DNA of 64,000 bases, from the NCBI RefSeq assembly GCF_001427145.1, contig NZ_LMGL01000002.1, positions 248,001-312,000 of the forward strand, given 5' to 3'. A program made the translations under genes and the position numbers. How positions within the stretch are numbered: position 1 is the first letter of the stretch; every line of letters starts with the position of its first letter. This stretch comes from Microbacterium sp. Root166. Its GTDB lineage: Bacteria > Actinomycetota > Actinomycetes > Actinomycetales > Microbacteriaceae. Positions 52,778 through 63,193 of the stretch are shown here, in pieces. Under the pieces are notes generated by a model. The model was not told where the DNA came from. It worked only from the letters and a program-made list of their open reading frames with translations, and did no database searches.

Positions 52778-53244
52778 CCATCGAGATCAGCAACGAGTCC
52801 GGCATCGAGGTCGACGAGACCGTCCTCCTCCGCCTGATGGAGAACAACCTCTCCGAGCTGCACGTCAGCGCCGACGCCGATGTCGCCATCCTGCTCGTCG
52901 ACGAGGGTGCCATGGAGGCCCTTCACGTGCAGTGGATGGACGAGCCGGGACCGACGGACGTGCTCAGCTTCCCGATGGACGAGCTGCGGCCCGGCACCGA
53001 CGACATGCCCACGCCCGCGGGGCTGCTCGGCGACATCGTGCTCTGCCCGCAGGTCGCCGAGACCCAGGCCGTCGCCGCGAAGCACTCGACCATGGACGAG
53101 CTCGTGATGCTCACCACGCACGGGCTTCTCCACCTTCTGGGCTTCGACCACGCCGAGCCCGAGGAGGAGCGCGAGATGTTCGGGCTCCAGCGCGAGCTCA
53201 TCACGGCCTTCCAGGCCGTCGAGCGTCGCCGAAATCGCGCATGA
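52774..53244 (+). CDS. ybeY: Endoribonuclease YbeY
   Basis: 156 aa. The metal-binding motif THGLLHLLGFDH (H-x3-H-x5-H, about residues 112-126) is complete, preceded by GPTDVLSFPMDEL and LLGDIVLCPQVA. Functions in 16S rRNA 3' maturation and ribosome quality control. Coupled by 4-nt overlaps to phoH before and the CBS protein after. Confidence 0.97.
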   Translation: MTIEISNESGIEVDETVLLRLMENNLSELHVSADADVAILLVDEGAMEALHVQWMDEPGPTDVLSFPMDELRPGTDDMPTPAGLLGDIVLCPQVAETQAVAAKHSTMDELVMLTTHGLLHLLGFDHAEPEEEREMFGLQRELITAFQAVERRRNRA

Positions 53245-54605
53245 CCGCTGCTCTGCTGCTCGTCGTCGCCGTCCTGCTCCTCGCGTTCGGCGCCCTGATG
53301 GTCGCGATCGACGCTGCGCTCGGCGTCACCTCCCGCGCGGACCTCGCCGAACTGGGCGCCGGCGGTCGCAGCGCTGCGGCGCTGCGCAAGATCGCCGACG
53401 ACCCCGAGGCGCACGCAAACGCGGTGATCTTCATCCGCGTCCTCGCCGAGACCACCGCCGCGGTGCTCGTCACGGTCGCCTTCACGCTCCTCTTCGACAG
53501 CATCGGCTGGGCGATGCTCGCCGCAGCCCTCCTGATGACGGCGGTGTCGTACGTCGTCGTCGGCGCCAGCCCGCGAAACGTCGGACGCCAGCACGCCAGG
53601 GGCCTGCTGCGCGCGGCCGCGCCGGTGGTGCGGGGCGTGCGCATCCTGCTCGGTCCGCTCGCGCACGGTCTCGTCGCCCTCGGCAGCCGCATCACTCCCG
53701 GCGCGTCGCGCGGATCGAGCTTCGCGTCCGAGGAGCAGCTGCTCAGCATCATCGACGAGGCCGCCGAGAACGAGCTCATCGAGCAGGACGACCGCGAGCT
53801 CATCCACTCCGTCTTCGACTTCACCGACACGTTCGTCCGCGCCGTCATGGTGCCCCGCACCGACATGGTGACGGTGGATGCCTCGGCCTCGACCCGCGAG
53901 GCGATGGCGATCTTCCTCGACCGCGGCATCTCGCGGGTGCCGATCGTCGACGACGATGCCGACGACGTGGTCGGGGTGCTCTACCTCAAGGACCTCGTGC
54001 AGTTCGGCTTCCGCGACGAGTCCGGCTGGCGGGATGCCCCGATCAGCCGCATCGCACGGCCCGCGGTGTTCGTGCCCGAGTCGATGAAGGCCGAGACGCT
54101 GCTGCAGCAGATGAAGCGCGACGCCGTCCACGTGTGCCTGGTGATCGACGAGTACGGCGGAGTCTCAGGGCTGGTGACGCTCGAGGACCTCATCGAGGAG
54201 CTCGTGGGCGAGATCGCCGACGAGTACGACCCTCGCGCCGACGAGGTGACGGAGCTCGAGCCGGGCCATTTCCGCGTCAGCGCCCGTCTCGGACTGGACG
54301 AGGTCGGCGACCTGTTCGGCATCGAGCTCGAGGACGAGGACGTCGATTCCATCGGCGGTCTGCTGGGCAAGGCGCTGGGCCGCGTGCCTCAGCCGGGAGC
54401 CACCGCCGAGTACGGTGGACTCGTCCTCACCGGCGGCGCCTCGCGCGGGCGGGGCCGCGGAATCTCCACCGTCTTCGTCGAGCGCGGCGACACACCCGAG
54501 CCTGCCGAGGCATCGAACGGACGCGCTCCGCGCACCGGCGAGGTCAGAATCGTCTCCCCGCGCACCGGTGAGGTGCGCTCATCCAAGAAAGGGGATCGCC
54601 CATGA
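53241..54605 (+). CDS. CNNM/CorC-type CBS-domain membrane protein (hemolysin family)
   Basis: 454 aa. N-terminal DUF21/CNNM membrane part (helices about residues 2-25, 65-85, 90-110), then a CBS pair beginning with VMVPRTDMVTVD (about 204) and VCLVIDEYGGVSGLVTLEDLIEELVGEIADEYD (about 302-334), and a C-terminal transporter-associated CorC_HlyC domain. A low-complexity tail contains a repeated element RTGEVRIVSPRTGEVRSSKKG. Family members export or control Mg2+/Co2+. The old hemolysin name lacks functional support. Overlaps ybeY and era by 4 nt. Confidence 0.93.
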   Translation: MTAALLLVVAVLLLAFGALMVAIDAALGVTSRADLAELGAGGRSAAALRKIADDPEAHANAVIFIRVLAETTAAVLVTVAFTLLFDSIGWAMLAAALLMTAVSYVVVGASPRNVGRQHARGLLRAAAPVVRGVRILLGPLAHGLVALGSRITPGASRGSSFASEEQLLSIIDEAAENELIEQDDRELIHSVFDFTDTFVRAVMVPRTDMVTVDASASTREAMAIFLDRGISRVPIVDDDADDVVGVLYLKDLVQFGFRDESGWRDAPISRIARPAVFVPESMKAETLLQQMKRDAVHVCLVIDEYGGVSGLVTLEDLIEELVGEIADEYDPRADEVTELEPGHFRVSARLGLDEVGDLFGIELEDEDVDSIGGLLGKALGRVPQPGATAEYGGLVLTGGASRGRGRGISTVFVERGDTPEPAEASNGRAPRTGEVRIVSPRTGEVRSSKKGDRP

Positions 54606-55498
54606 CCGAGTCGACCCGTTCCGGTTTCGTCACCTTCGTCGGGCGCCCCAACGTGGGCAAGTCCACGCTCACGAACGCTCTGGTGGGTGAGAAGGTCGCC
54701 ATCACGAGCGACAAGCCGCAGACGACGCGCCGCGCGATCCGCGGCATCCTGAACCGCCCCGCCGGTCAGCTCGTGATCGTCGACACTCCCGGCATCCACA
54801 AACCCCGCACGCTTCTCGGCGAGCGGCTCAACAGTCTTGTGGACCAAGTGCTCGGCGACGTCGACGTCATCGGATTCTGCGTGCCGGCCAACGAGAAGGT
54901 CGGCCCCGGCGACCGGCGAATCGCGGAGTCCCTCGACGGCTACGGCCGTGCGAAGAAGGTCGCCATCGTGACGAAGACCGACACGTCCTCGCGCGACCAG
55001 ATCACCGAGCGGCTCATGGAGGTCGACGGCCTCCGCGAGGACTGGGCTGCCGTCATCCCGCTGTCCGCGCTGACGCGCGAGCAGCTGGACGTGCTGACCG
55101 ACGAGCTGCTGTCGCTCATGCCCGTGGGGCCTGCGCTGTACGACCTGGGTGTCGTCACCGACGAGTCGATCGAGGATCGCGTCGCCGAGATCATCCGCGA
55201 GGCCGCACTCGAGGGCGTGCGCGACGAGCTGCCGCACTCGATCGCCGTCACCATCGAGCAGATGGCGCCGCGCGAGAACTCCGATCTCACCGACATCTTC
55301 GCCAACATCGTCGTCGAGCGCGACAGCCAGAAGGCGATCATCATCGGCCACAAGGGCTCGCGCCTGGCCGATGTGGGCAAGCGCGCCCGCGCCGGTATCG
55401 AGCCTCTCGTGGGCACGCGCGTGTTCCTGTCGCTGCACGTGCGCGTCGCCAAGGAATGGCAGCGCGACCCGAAGCAGCTCGGCCGTCTCGGTTTCTGA
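54602..55498 (+). CDS. era: GTPase Era
   Basis: 298 aa. GTPase motifs GRPNVGKSTLTNAL (about residue 13), TTRR (G2), DTPGIH (G3, about 61), TKTD (G4, about 123); C-terminal KH domain with VVERDSQKAIIIGHKGSRLADVGKRAR (about 237-263). Chaperones 30S maturation at the 16S 3' end, which fits its position in one operon with YbeY. Confidence 0.97.
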   Translation: MTESTRSGFVTFVGRPNVGKSTLTNALVGEKVAITSDKPQTTRRAIRGILNRPAGQLVIVDTPGIHKPRTLLGERLNSLVDQVLGDVDVIGFCVPANEKVGPGDRRIAESLDGYGRAKKVAIVTKTDTSSRDQITERLMEVDGLREDWAAVIPLSALTREQLDVLTDELLSLMPVGPALYDLGVVTDESIEDRVAEIIREAALEGVRDELPHSIAVTIEQMAPRENSDLTDIFANIVVERDSQKAIIIGHKGSRLADVGKRARAGIEPLVGTRVFLSLHVRVAKEWQRDPKQLGRLGF

Positions 55499-55503
55499 CC
55501 GGC

Positions 55504-56151
55504 TCAGCCCTCGATCGGGCGCAGGGCCGGGGTGATGATCACGACGTCGTCGCCGTAGTCGTCGTCCGCGGCATCCTGCCAGGTGCCGTCGTCCCAGACG
55601 ACGTCGACGCGAAGCCAGCCGTTGTCGGGGTACGAGCCGAGGTAGGCGTCGCCGAGGCTGTCGGGCAGCTCCTCCTGGATCGCGAGGAGCGTGCCCTCGT
55701 CACCGGCGCCCGGCTCGCCGCCGGTCGGGTCCTCGATCATCATCGGGTCGTAGAGCGCCAGCATGATCGGCGGCTGAGTGACGCTGAAGGCGTCGCCGTC
55801 GTACGTGCCCTGCACGGCGTACGCGCCCCACGTCACGTCGCCGGAAGTCTCCGACCCATCGACGCCGTCCCACGTCCAGTTCGTCACCGGGATGCCGCTG
55901 CACTGCGGGGGATAGGACTCCATGATCGGGCCGAGACACAGCTCAACTGTGCCTGCGACGTCCATCACGGTGCCCTGCGCGATCACCTCGCCCTCGGGCG
56001 GCGCGGGCGACAGCGATCCGAGCGAGGCGCCCGGAGGAGCATCGGCAGCGCTCGAGGGCGCGCCCGATCCGGCGGGCGTGGCGCAGCCCGAGAGGGCCAG
56101 GACGGATGCCGCGCCCAGCGCGAGCAGCAGGTGCCGACGACGGTGTCTCAT
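55504..56151 (-). CDS. Putative lipoprotein
   Basis: 215 aa. Lipoprotein signal MRHRRRHLLLALGAASVLALSGCATP with the lipidated Cys at about 23, then a Ser/Ala/Pro/Gly-rich linker. The mature part is acidic with many Asp/Trp (TWDGVDGSETSGDVTWGAYAVQGTYDG), reminiscent of small OB/beta-barrel lipoproteins. No family recognised. Convergent with era, 5 nt apart. Confidence 0.8.
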   Translation of the reverse strand: MRHRRRHLLLALGAASVLALSGCATPAGSGAPSSAADAPPGASLGSLSPAPPEGEVIAQGTVMDVAGTVELCLGPIMESYPPQCSGIPVTNWTWDGVDGSETSGDVTWGAYAVQGTYDGDAFSVTQPPIMLALYDPMMIEDPTGGEPGAGDEGTLLAIQEELPDSLGDAYLGSYPDNGWLRVDVVWDDGTWQDAADDDYGDDVVIITPALRPIEG

Positions 56152-56230
56152 ATGCGTTCAGTGTCGGCGGGAGGCCGATCGTCTCAGCCGGAATGTGTCG
56201 GTCCGTTCGCGCCGCCGCCGGGGACGGGTG

Positions 56231-56242
56231 TAACCTGGGCCC
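56231..56242 (+). promoter_or_regulatory. Leaderless-type -10 box (TAACCT) of leu leader
   Basis: TAACCT at 56231-56236, 6 nt before the leader-peptide ATG 56243, so the transcript probably starts at that ATG. Confidence 0.6.
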
Positions 56243-56274
56243 ATGCGTGCAGGCTCGCTGCTTCTCCTTAGCCG

Positions 56275-56296
<22 letters not shown>
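56243..56296 (+). CDS. leuL: leuA leader peptide with four consecutive leucine codons
   Basis: 17 codons reading MRAGSLLLLSRRDEASI, ending in TAG. Codons 6-9 are CTG-CTT-CTC-CTT (56258-56269). A run of Leu codons in a short ORF directly before leuA is the mark of ribosome-mediated transcription attenuation: shortage of charged tRNA-Leu stalls the ribosome here. No ribosome site precedes it; the ATG sits 6 nt from a -10 box, consistent with a leaderless message. Confidence 0.85.
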
Positions 56297-58117
<1,821 letters not shown>

Positions 58118-58161
58118 CCTGCTGTTCGGCCGTACTGCACGCCGAAGCAGAGGATTCGCGT

Positions 58162-58190
58162 CGAACCCGAGGGTGTCGCCCTCGGGTTCG
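58162..58190 (+). terminator. Terminator after leuA
   Basis: 12-bp perfect stem CGAACCCGAGGG / CCCTCGGGTTCG with loop TGTCG, 45 nt after the leuA stop; also able to act on the opposite strand. The remaining 160 bp to the next gene end hold nothing recognised. Confidence 0.88.
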
Positions 58191-58348
58191 GCCGGATTCC
58201 CCGGGTTCGCCGGACGACGGGGTTCGCCGGGCGGCGGGGTGCGCCCGGCCGCGCGTCCCGTCGTTCGGGGCGCGCTCGCGTGACGACACGCGAGTGACCT
58301 CGGCGCGCCGTCGACGCTTCCCGCCCCGAACCGGCGGAGGCGGCAACG

Positions 58349-59035
58349 TCAGGACTTGACGATCGGGATCGTCGAGGTCTCGACCGCGACCTTGCGGCGG
58401 TAGAGCGCGCGCTGCTCGGGCAGCGAGATGTCGAAGATCACGGCGAGGAGCCGGATCACAGCCGTGACGACGACGCCGATGATCGCTGCAGCGACGAGGT
58501 CGACCCCGAGCGCGTTGGCCCCGGCGAGGACGAGGCAGCCGGCGCCGGCCGCGACGGCGTACAGCGATCCGACGTGCATGATCGCCACCGGCAGCCCCAT
58601 GATCATGTCGCGCAGGATGCCGCCGCCCACGGCTGCGCAGACGCCGACGAAGACCGCCGGAACGAGCGGCAGACCGAGTGCGAGGGCCTTGCTGGTGCCG
58701 AAGGCGCCGAACAACCCGATGACCAGGGCGTCGAGGCCGACGATCACGGCGTTGAGCCGGTGGAAGAGGCCTGCCAGCAGCATCCCGATCAGTGCCGCAC
58801 CGGTGGCGGTCAGCAGGTACCAGTTGCTCTGCAGCGTGACCGGGGTGACGTTGAGGAGCAGGTCGCGGATGAGGCCGCCGCCCATGCCCATCACGATCCC
58901 GATGATCGCCACACCCAGCAGGTCGAGTCGTCGCTGGCCGCGGAATCCGGACGCGAACAGCGCCCCCTGGATGCCGCCCAGGCCGACGGCGATGAGGTCG
59001 GCCCACAGCGGGATCACGAAGACGGGCTCGTTCAC
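58349..59035 (-). CDS. TRIC-type (UPF0126) membrane cation channel protein
   Basis: 228 aa from GTG 59035; the frame is open further upstream but this start has GGAGGG and a -10 box 6 nt away. Two tandem UPF0126/TRIC repeats of three helices each, with the glycine signatures GMGGGLIRDLLLN (about 48-60) and AVGGGILRDMIMG (about 134-146). Bacterial TRIC homologues form trimeric K+-permeable channels. Basic C-terminal tail. Confidence 0.92.
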   Translation of the reverse strand: MNEPVFVIPLWADLIAVGLGGIQGALFASGFRGQRRLDLLGVAIIGIVMGMGGGLIRDLLLNVTPVTLQSNWYLLTATGAALIGMLLAGLFHRLNAVIVGLDALVIGLFGAFGTSKALALGLPLVPAVFVGVCAAVGGGILRDMIMGLPVAIMHVGSLYAVAAGAGCLVLAGANALGVDLVAAAIIGVVVTAVIRLLAVIFDISLPEQRALYRRKVAVETSTIPIVKS

Positions 59036-59047
59036 CCCTCCATTGTC
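59036..59047 (-). promoter_or_regulatory. Leaderless-type -10 box (GACAAT) of TRIC gene
   Basis: GACAAT on the minus strand (59047-59042), 6 nt before GTG 59035. Confidence 0.45.
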
Positions 59048-59055
59048 GTGCGGGC

Positions 59056-59688
59056 TCAGGGAATGTGCGTGCGCACCGCCGACATGAAGCCGTCGAGGTC
59101 GTCGACCCACAGGCGGACCGCATCGATCTCGACCGTGTCGTCGCGCAGCTTCGTGCGCACCGGGTGCTCGAGGGTGATCAGCACGTTGGTCTCGTTGCCG
59201 ATGCGCAGCGCGAGCGTGCGGCCGTGCTCGTCCTCCTGGATCTTGGGAGCCTTCTCCTGCACGTCCTTCGACTTCTCGACCGAGGCCACGGCCTCCCAGG
59301 GAAGATCGACGTCCACGTGGGCTCCGTCCCGTGCGCGGATGCCCTCAGGGCCGACGGCGTGCGGGCGGGTGAGGAAGCTCAGGAGCAGCCCGACCATCCA
59401 GGTGACGCCCCAGATGCCGGCGATCAGCAGCGGGATGCGCACCCAGTCCCAGCGGTGCACGATCAGGTCGATGACCGGGATCTCGATGGCCGACAGGACG
59501 ATGAAGATCACGAGGATCGTGAGGATGGGGGAGTGATAGCTGAACCCTGAGGCGCCGTTCGGCACCCGCGGGCGGCGGAAGATCCAGCGGTAGAAGCTCT
59601 GCCAGATGCCGACCTCGGCCCGCCAGGCGGCGCGGCCGACCTTGACGATGCGCGAGGTGAGGGTGGGCGCCGGCGCGGTGGTGGTCAT
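59056..59688 (-). CDS. Membrane protein, partner of MarR regulator
   Basis: 210 aa from ATG 59688, overlapping the MarR stop (ATGA). Two adjacent membrane helices (SPILTILVIFIVLSAIEIPVIDLIV, about 53-77; IPLLIAGIWGVTWMVGLLLSFL, about 84-105). The C-terminal 100 residues look like a PH-like beta domain: GIRARDGAHVDVDLPWEAVASVEKS, LALRIGNETNVLITLEHPV, VEIDAVRLWVDDLDGFMSAV. No enzyme motif. Probably controlled by the upstream MarR protein. Confidence 0.75.
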   Translation of the reverse strand: MTTTAPAPTLTSRIVKVGRAAWRAEVGIWQSFYRWIFRRPRVPNGASGFSYHSPILTILVIFIVLSAIEIPVIDLIVHRWDWVRIPLLIAGIWGVTWMVGLLLSFLTRPHAVGPEGIRARDGAHVDVDLPWEAVASVEKSKDVQEKAPKIQEDEHGRTLALRIGNETNVLITLEHPVRTKLRDDTVEIDAVRLWVDDLDGFMSAVRTHIP

Positions 59689-60152
59689 CGGTGGGGGTCC
59701 TCGTCGTGAAGGCGCTGCTCGTGCTCGGCGATGAGCTGCGCGAGGCGGGTGTGCACGTGGTCCAGGGCATGCTGCGCGGCGCTGACGGTCGCGGCGTCGA
59801 GGCCGTCGATCAGTGCGGCCCCCAGCTCGGTGTGCTCCCGATCCATCGACTCCATGATCGCGACGCCCCGTTCGGTGAGGTGCACGAGAACGGCGCGGCG
59901 ATCGGTCGGGTGGGGCTCGCGGCGCGCGAAGCCGGTGGCCTCGAGCGCGTCGACCAGGGTCGTCACGTTGCGCGGCGTCACGGCGAGCGCCTCTGCGAGC
60001 TGCACCTGCGTCGCGGGCCCGTCGTGGAAGAGCACCCATAGCAGATGTGTACGCGGGCCGGTGAGGCCGCGCCGGTCGAGCTCCCGCTCCTGATCGCTCT
60101 GCAGGACCATCGTGATGGCCAGCAGCGTATCCAGTATTTTGGTTCCCGACAT
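59685..60152 (-). CDS. MarR-family transcriptional regulator
   Basis: 155 aa from ATG 60152 (an ATG at 60164 lies inside the -10 region). Winged helix-turn-helix of MarR type: GLTGPRTHLLWVLFHDGPATQVQLAEALAVTPRNVTTLVDALEATGFARREPHPTDRRAVLVHLTERG (positions about 30-96), with dimerisation helices at both ends. Co-transcribed with the membrane protein gene. An ACAT-A-ATGT palindrome lies in its promoter, a likely autoregulatory site. Confidence 0.92.
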   Translation of the reverse strand: MSGTKILDTLLAITMVLQSDQERELDRRGLTGPRTHLLWVLFHDGPATQVQLAEALAVTPRNVTTLVDALEATGFARREPHPTDRRAVLVHLTERGVAIMESMDREHTELGAALIDGLDAATVSAAQHALDHVHTRLAQLIAEHEQRLHDEDPHR

Positions 60153-60175
60153 AGTGAACAGCATACATTATGTTG
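60153..60175 (-). promoter_or_regulatory. marR promoter (TATGCT) with overlapping palindrome
   Basis: TATGCT on the minus strand (60165-60160), 7 nt before ATG 60152. The palindrome ACATAATGT lies immediately upstream (about 60164-60172) and touches the -10 box, as expected for MarR autorepression. Confidence 0.5.
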
Positions 60176-60241
60176 CCTGGGCGCTTGCCGAGGGTCCGCG
60201 GGCGCCCGAGCGGCGAACGCCGTTCGCAGGCCGCCCGGCTC

Positions 60242-60253
60242 CATAATTGACTG
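60242..60253 (+). promoter_or_regulatory. Leaderless-type -10 box (CATAAT) of recO
   Basis: CATAAT at 60242-60247, 6 nt before GTG 60254. Confidence 0.5.
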
Positions 60254-60991
60254 GTGCCCACCTACCGCGATGAAGTCGTGGTCCTGCGCACCCACAAGCT
60301 GGGTGAGGCCGACAGGATCGTGACGATGCTCAGCCGCCGTCACGGCAAGCTGCGCGCGGTCGCCAAGGGCGTGCGTCGCACGTCGTCCCGGTTCGGCTCG
60401 CGACTCGAGCCGTTCATGGTGGCCGACGTCCAGCTGTATCAGGGCCGTTCGCTCGACATCGTCCAGCAGGCCGAGTCGCTCGGCTCCTATGGCGCCGACA
60501 TCGCCGCGCACTACGACCGCTACACCTCCGCGCACGCGATGGTCGAAGCCGCCGATCGCCTGAACGAGGCCGAGGCGACGGGCCAGCAGTACCTGCTCCT
60601 CGTGGGCGGCCTGCGCGCCTTGTCGCGCGGCGAGCACGCGTCGCGCAGCGTCCTGGACTCCTACCTCCTGCGCGCCATGGCGCTGTCCGGCTGGGCTCCG
60701 GGGCTCACCGAGTGCGCCCGATGCGGCGCGCCGGGACCCCACGACACCTTCGTCGCTCAGCTGGGCGGGATGATCTGCCGCAGCTGCGCCCCGACGGGCG
60801 CCGCGCGGGTGCATCCCGAGACGGCCGCGCTGCTCCAGTCCCTGATGGCAGGCGAATGGGAGTTGGTGGATGCCGCATCCGTCGCATCGAGCGCGGCGGC
60901 GTCGGGCCTCATCGCGGCGTACGCGCAGTGGCACCTCGAGCGCGGCATCCGCTCGCTCTCGCACGTGCCGGCGGCCGGAGGAGACCGATGA
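60254..60991 (+). CDS. recO: DNA repair protein RecO
   Basis: 245 aa from GTG 60254. OB-fold N-terminus with [45 protein letters not shown] (about 9-53), helical middle, and a four-Cys zinc site CARCG (about 155) and CRSC (about 175). Loads RecA with RecF/RecR. The stop overlaps the uppS start by 4 nt, a standard actinobacterial pair. Confidence 0.96.
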   Translation: MPTYRDEVVVLRTHKLGEADRIVTMLSRRHGKLRAVAKGVRRTSSRFGSRLEPFMVADVQLYQGRSLDIVQQAESLGSYGADIAAHYDRYTSAHAMVEAADRLNEAEATGQQYLLLVGGLRALSRGEHASRSVLDSYLLRAMALSGWAPGLTECARCGAPGPHDTFVAQLGGMICRSCAPTGAARVHPETAALLQSLMAGEWELVDAASVASSAAASGLIAAYAQWHLERGIRSLSHVPAAGGDR

Positions 60992-61791
60992 CGCCGAAGC
61001 CGTACACGCATCGGGATGCCGTCGCGTTCCGCCCTCTCGACTGGACCGGCGTCTACCCGCCCGCCTTCCCGAAGGGCGCGGTGCCCGCACATGTCGCGGT
61101 GGTGATGGACGGCAACGGCCGATGGGCCAACCGCCGCGGACTGACGAGGGTCGAGGGGCACAAGGCCGGGGAGGCCGCGCTGCTGGACGTTGTGGCGGGA
61201 GCCATCCAGGCCGGCGTCAAGCACCTCTCGGTCTACGCGTTCTCCACGGAGAACTGGTCGCGCTCGCCCGACGAGGTGCGCTTCCTGATGGGCTTCAACC
61301 GTGACGTGCTCCACCGCCGCCGTGATCAGCTCAACGAATGGGGCGTGCGCGTGCGCTGGGCCGGTCGCAAGCCGCGGCTGTGGTCGAGCGTCATTAAGGA
61401 GCTGCAGTACGCGGAGCGCCTGACCGCGGGCAACGACACCCTGACCCTCACGATGTGCGTGAACTACGGCGGCCGCGTCGAGCTCGTCGATGCGATGCGC
61501 TCCATCGGGGACGACATCGCCGCCGGGCGGCTGAAGCCTTCGGCGGTCACCGAGAAGCTGATCCAGCGGCGCCTGTACCAGCCCGACATGCCGGACGTCG
61601 ACCTGTTCATACGCTCCAGCGGCGAGCAGCGCACCTCCAACTTCCTGCTGTGGGAGTCCGCCTATGCCGAGTTCGTGTTCCTGGACACGCTGTGGCCGGA
61701 CTTCTCGCGCGCCGACCTGTGGCGCGCCATCGGGCTCTACCTCGATCGCGACCGCCGCTTCGGCGGCGCGGTGGATGCGCCGACCGAATAG
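60988..61791 (+). CDS. uppS: Isoprenyl transferase (polyprenyl diphosphate synthase)
   Basis: 267 aa from ATG 60988. Cis-prenyltransferase motifs: [26 protein letters not shown] (catalytic Asp about 42), [15 protein letters not shown] (about 87-101), [25 protein letters not shown] (about 206-230). Makes long-chain (decaprenyl or undecaprenyl) diphosphate carriers for wall polymers; chain length cannot be read from sequence. Confidence 0.95.
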   Translation: MTPKPYTHRDAVAFRPLDWTGVYPPAFPKGAVPAHVAVVMDGNGRWANRRGLTRVEGHKAGEAALLDVVAGAIQAGVKHLSVYAFSTENWSRSPDEVRFLMGFNRDVLHRRRDQLNEWGVRVRWAGRKPRLWSSVIKELQYAERLTAGNDTLTLTMCVNYGGRVELVDAMRSIGDDIAAGRLKPSAVTEKLIQRRLYQPDMPDVDLFIRSSGEQRTSNFLLWESAYAEFVFLDTLWPDFSRADLWRAIGLYLDRDRRFGGAVDAPTE

Positions 61792-61853
61792 CGCCGCACG
61801 CCTCTCAGCGCATTCGCCGGAATAGAAGCCGTCGAGGCGCGTTGTCCTTGAGC

Positions 61854-62534
61854 ATGACGGATGCCATCAAGATCGACGTGTGGAGTGACATCGCCTGCCC
61901 CTGGTGCTACATCGGCAAGCGGAATCTCGAGAAGGGACTGGCCGAGGCATCGGGCGATCCCGATGGTCCGGCCGTCGAGGTGGTCTTCCACTCCTTCGAG
62001 CTCTCGCCCGACACCCCGGTCGACTTCGAGGGTGGCGAAGCCGATTACCTCGCCACGCACAAGGGCGTCTCGACCGCCCAGGCGCAGGAGATGCTCGACC
62101 GTGTCACCGGCGTCGCCGCGCAGGCGGGTCTCGAGTACCGCTTCGACCTGCTCCAGCACACGAACACGGTCAAGGCGCACGAGCTGCTGCACTTCGCGAA
62201 GGATCATGGTCGCCAGCACGAGCTGGCCGAGCGCCTGATGTCGGCGTACTTCACCGAGGGTCGCCACCTCGGCCAGGAGGACGAGCTCGTCGCCCTGGCC
62301 GCCGATGTCGGACTCGACGCCGACGCCGCGCGCGAGGCGCTGCGCAGCGGCCGCTACCTCGACGCGGTGCGCGCCGACCAGGCTCAGGCCACGGCGTACG
62401 GCATCAACGGCGTGCCGTTCTTCGTGATCGACGGGAAGTACGGCGTCTCGGGCGCCCAGCCCGCAGACGCCTTCGCGCAGATCGTCCGGCAGGTCTGGGC
62501 CGAGCGCAGCGAGTCCGCCGTCGTCAGCGCCTGA
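61854..62534 (+). CDS. DsbA-family (FrnE-like) oxidoreductase
   Basis: 226 aa from ATG 61854. Thioredoxin-like fold with CPWC active site in DIACPWCYIGKRNLEKGL (about residue 15), inserted helical domain, and cis-Pro region INGVPFFVIDGKYGVSGAQP (about 183-202). FrnE-type cytoplasmic members act as disulfide isomerases or in polyketide/GST-kappa-like reactions. No signal peptide. Confidence 0.92.
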   Translation: MTDAIKIDVWSDIACPWCYIGKRNLEKGLAEASGDPDGPAVEVVFHSFELSPDTPVDFEGGEADYLATHKGVSTAQAQEMLDRVTGVAAQAGLEYRFDLLQHTNTVKAHELLHFAKDHGRQHELAERLMSAYFTEGRHLGQEDELVALAADVGLDADAAREALRSGRYLDAVRADQAQATAYGINGVPFFVIDGKYGVSGAQPADAFAQIVRQVWAERSESAVVSA

Positions 62535-62548
62535 CATCCCCTGACGCA

Positions 62549-62582
62549 AGAGAGACCCGTCGCGCGAGCGACGGGTCTCTTC
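62549..62582. terminator. Bidirectional terminator between FrnE and glutathione peroxidase genes
   Basis: Stem AGAGACCCGTCG (62551-62562) / CGACGGGTCTCT (62569-62580), extended by further A-T pairs at the base, loop CGCGAG. Sits 12 nt from each convergent stop. Confidence 0.9.
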
Positions 62583-62594
62583 TCGTTCTGCGGG

Positions 62595-63098
62595 TCAGCG
62601 GGGGAGGCTGCCCTCGATGACCTCGACGATGGCGGGGTCGTCCGGCTTCGTGTTCGGCCGGAACCGGTGCACCTCGCCTTCGGGCGTGATCACGAACTTC
62701 TCGAAGTTCCACTGGATGCGTCCGGTGTTGCCCTCGACGTCATCGGCCTGCTTGAGCGCCTTGTAGAGCGGGGCGGCCTTGCCCCCGTTGACCTTCACCT
62801 TGTCGAAGACCGGGAAGGACACGCCCCACGTGACCGAGCAGTACTCGAGGATCTCGTCCATCGAGCCGGGCTCCTGCCCCATGAACTGGTTGCAGGGGAA
62901 CCCCAGCACGGTGAAGCCGCGATCGGCATAGGCCCGCTGCAGCTGCTCGAGCTGCTCGTACTGCGGCGTGAGGCCGCACTTCGACGCCACGTTCACGACG
63001 AGCACGACCTTGTCGGCGTAGTCGGCGAGTGTGGCGGAGCCGCCGTCGGCGGTCTGGAACGGGATGCTGCGCAGATCGATCGCGGTGGCCTCAGTCAT
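62595..63098 (-). CDS. Glutathione peroxidase-family thiol peroxidase
   Basis: 167 aa. Peroxidatic Cys in LVVNVASKCGLTPQYEQLE (about residue 41, Cys not selenocysteine), then LGFPCNQFMGQEP (resolving-type Cys about 69) and WNFEKFVI (about 129), giving the Cys-Gln-Trp-Asn tetrad. Actinobacteria lack glutathione, so thioredoxin is the likely reductant. ATG 63098 lies 6 nt from a TAGCCT box. Confidence 0.94.
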   Translation of the reverse strand: MTEATAIDLRSIPFQTADGGSATLADYADKVVLVVNVASKCGLTPQYEQLEQLQRAYADRGFTVLGFPCNQFMGQEPGSMDEILEYCSVTWGVSFPVFDKVKVNGGKAAPLYKALKQADDVEGNTGRIQWNFEKFVITPEGEVHRFRPNTKPDDPAIVEVIEGSLPR

Positions 63099-63110
63099 TC
63101 CCCCAGGCTA
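63099..63110 (-). promoter_or_regulatory. Leaderless-type -10 box (TAGCCT) of glutathione peroxidase gene
   Basis: TAGCCT on the minus strand (63110-63105), 6 nt before ATG 63098; GGGGGA in the gap could also act as a ribosome site. Confidence 0.5.
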
Positions 63111-63180
63111 ATCGCTGGCGCATGGGCGAAGGCTGATCCACACACTTCCGACGTGCTGCGCTCGCTCAGCCCGAGTCTGG

Positions 63181-63193
63181 GACAATGGACGAC
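63181..63193 (+). promoter_or_regulatory. Leaderless-type -10 box (GACAAT) of dusB
   Basis: GACAAT at 63181-63186, 7 nt before GTG 63194. An in-frame ATG at 63185 falls within this box, which argues for the GTG as start. Confidence 0.45.
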
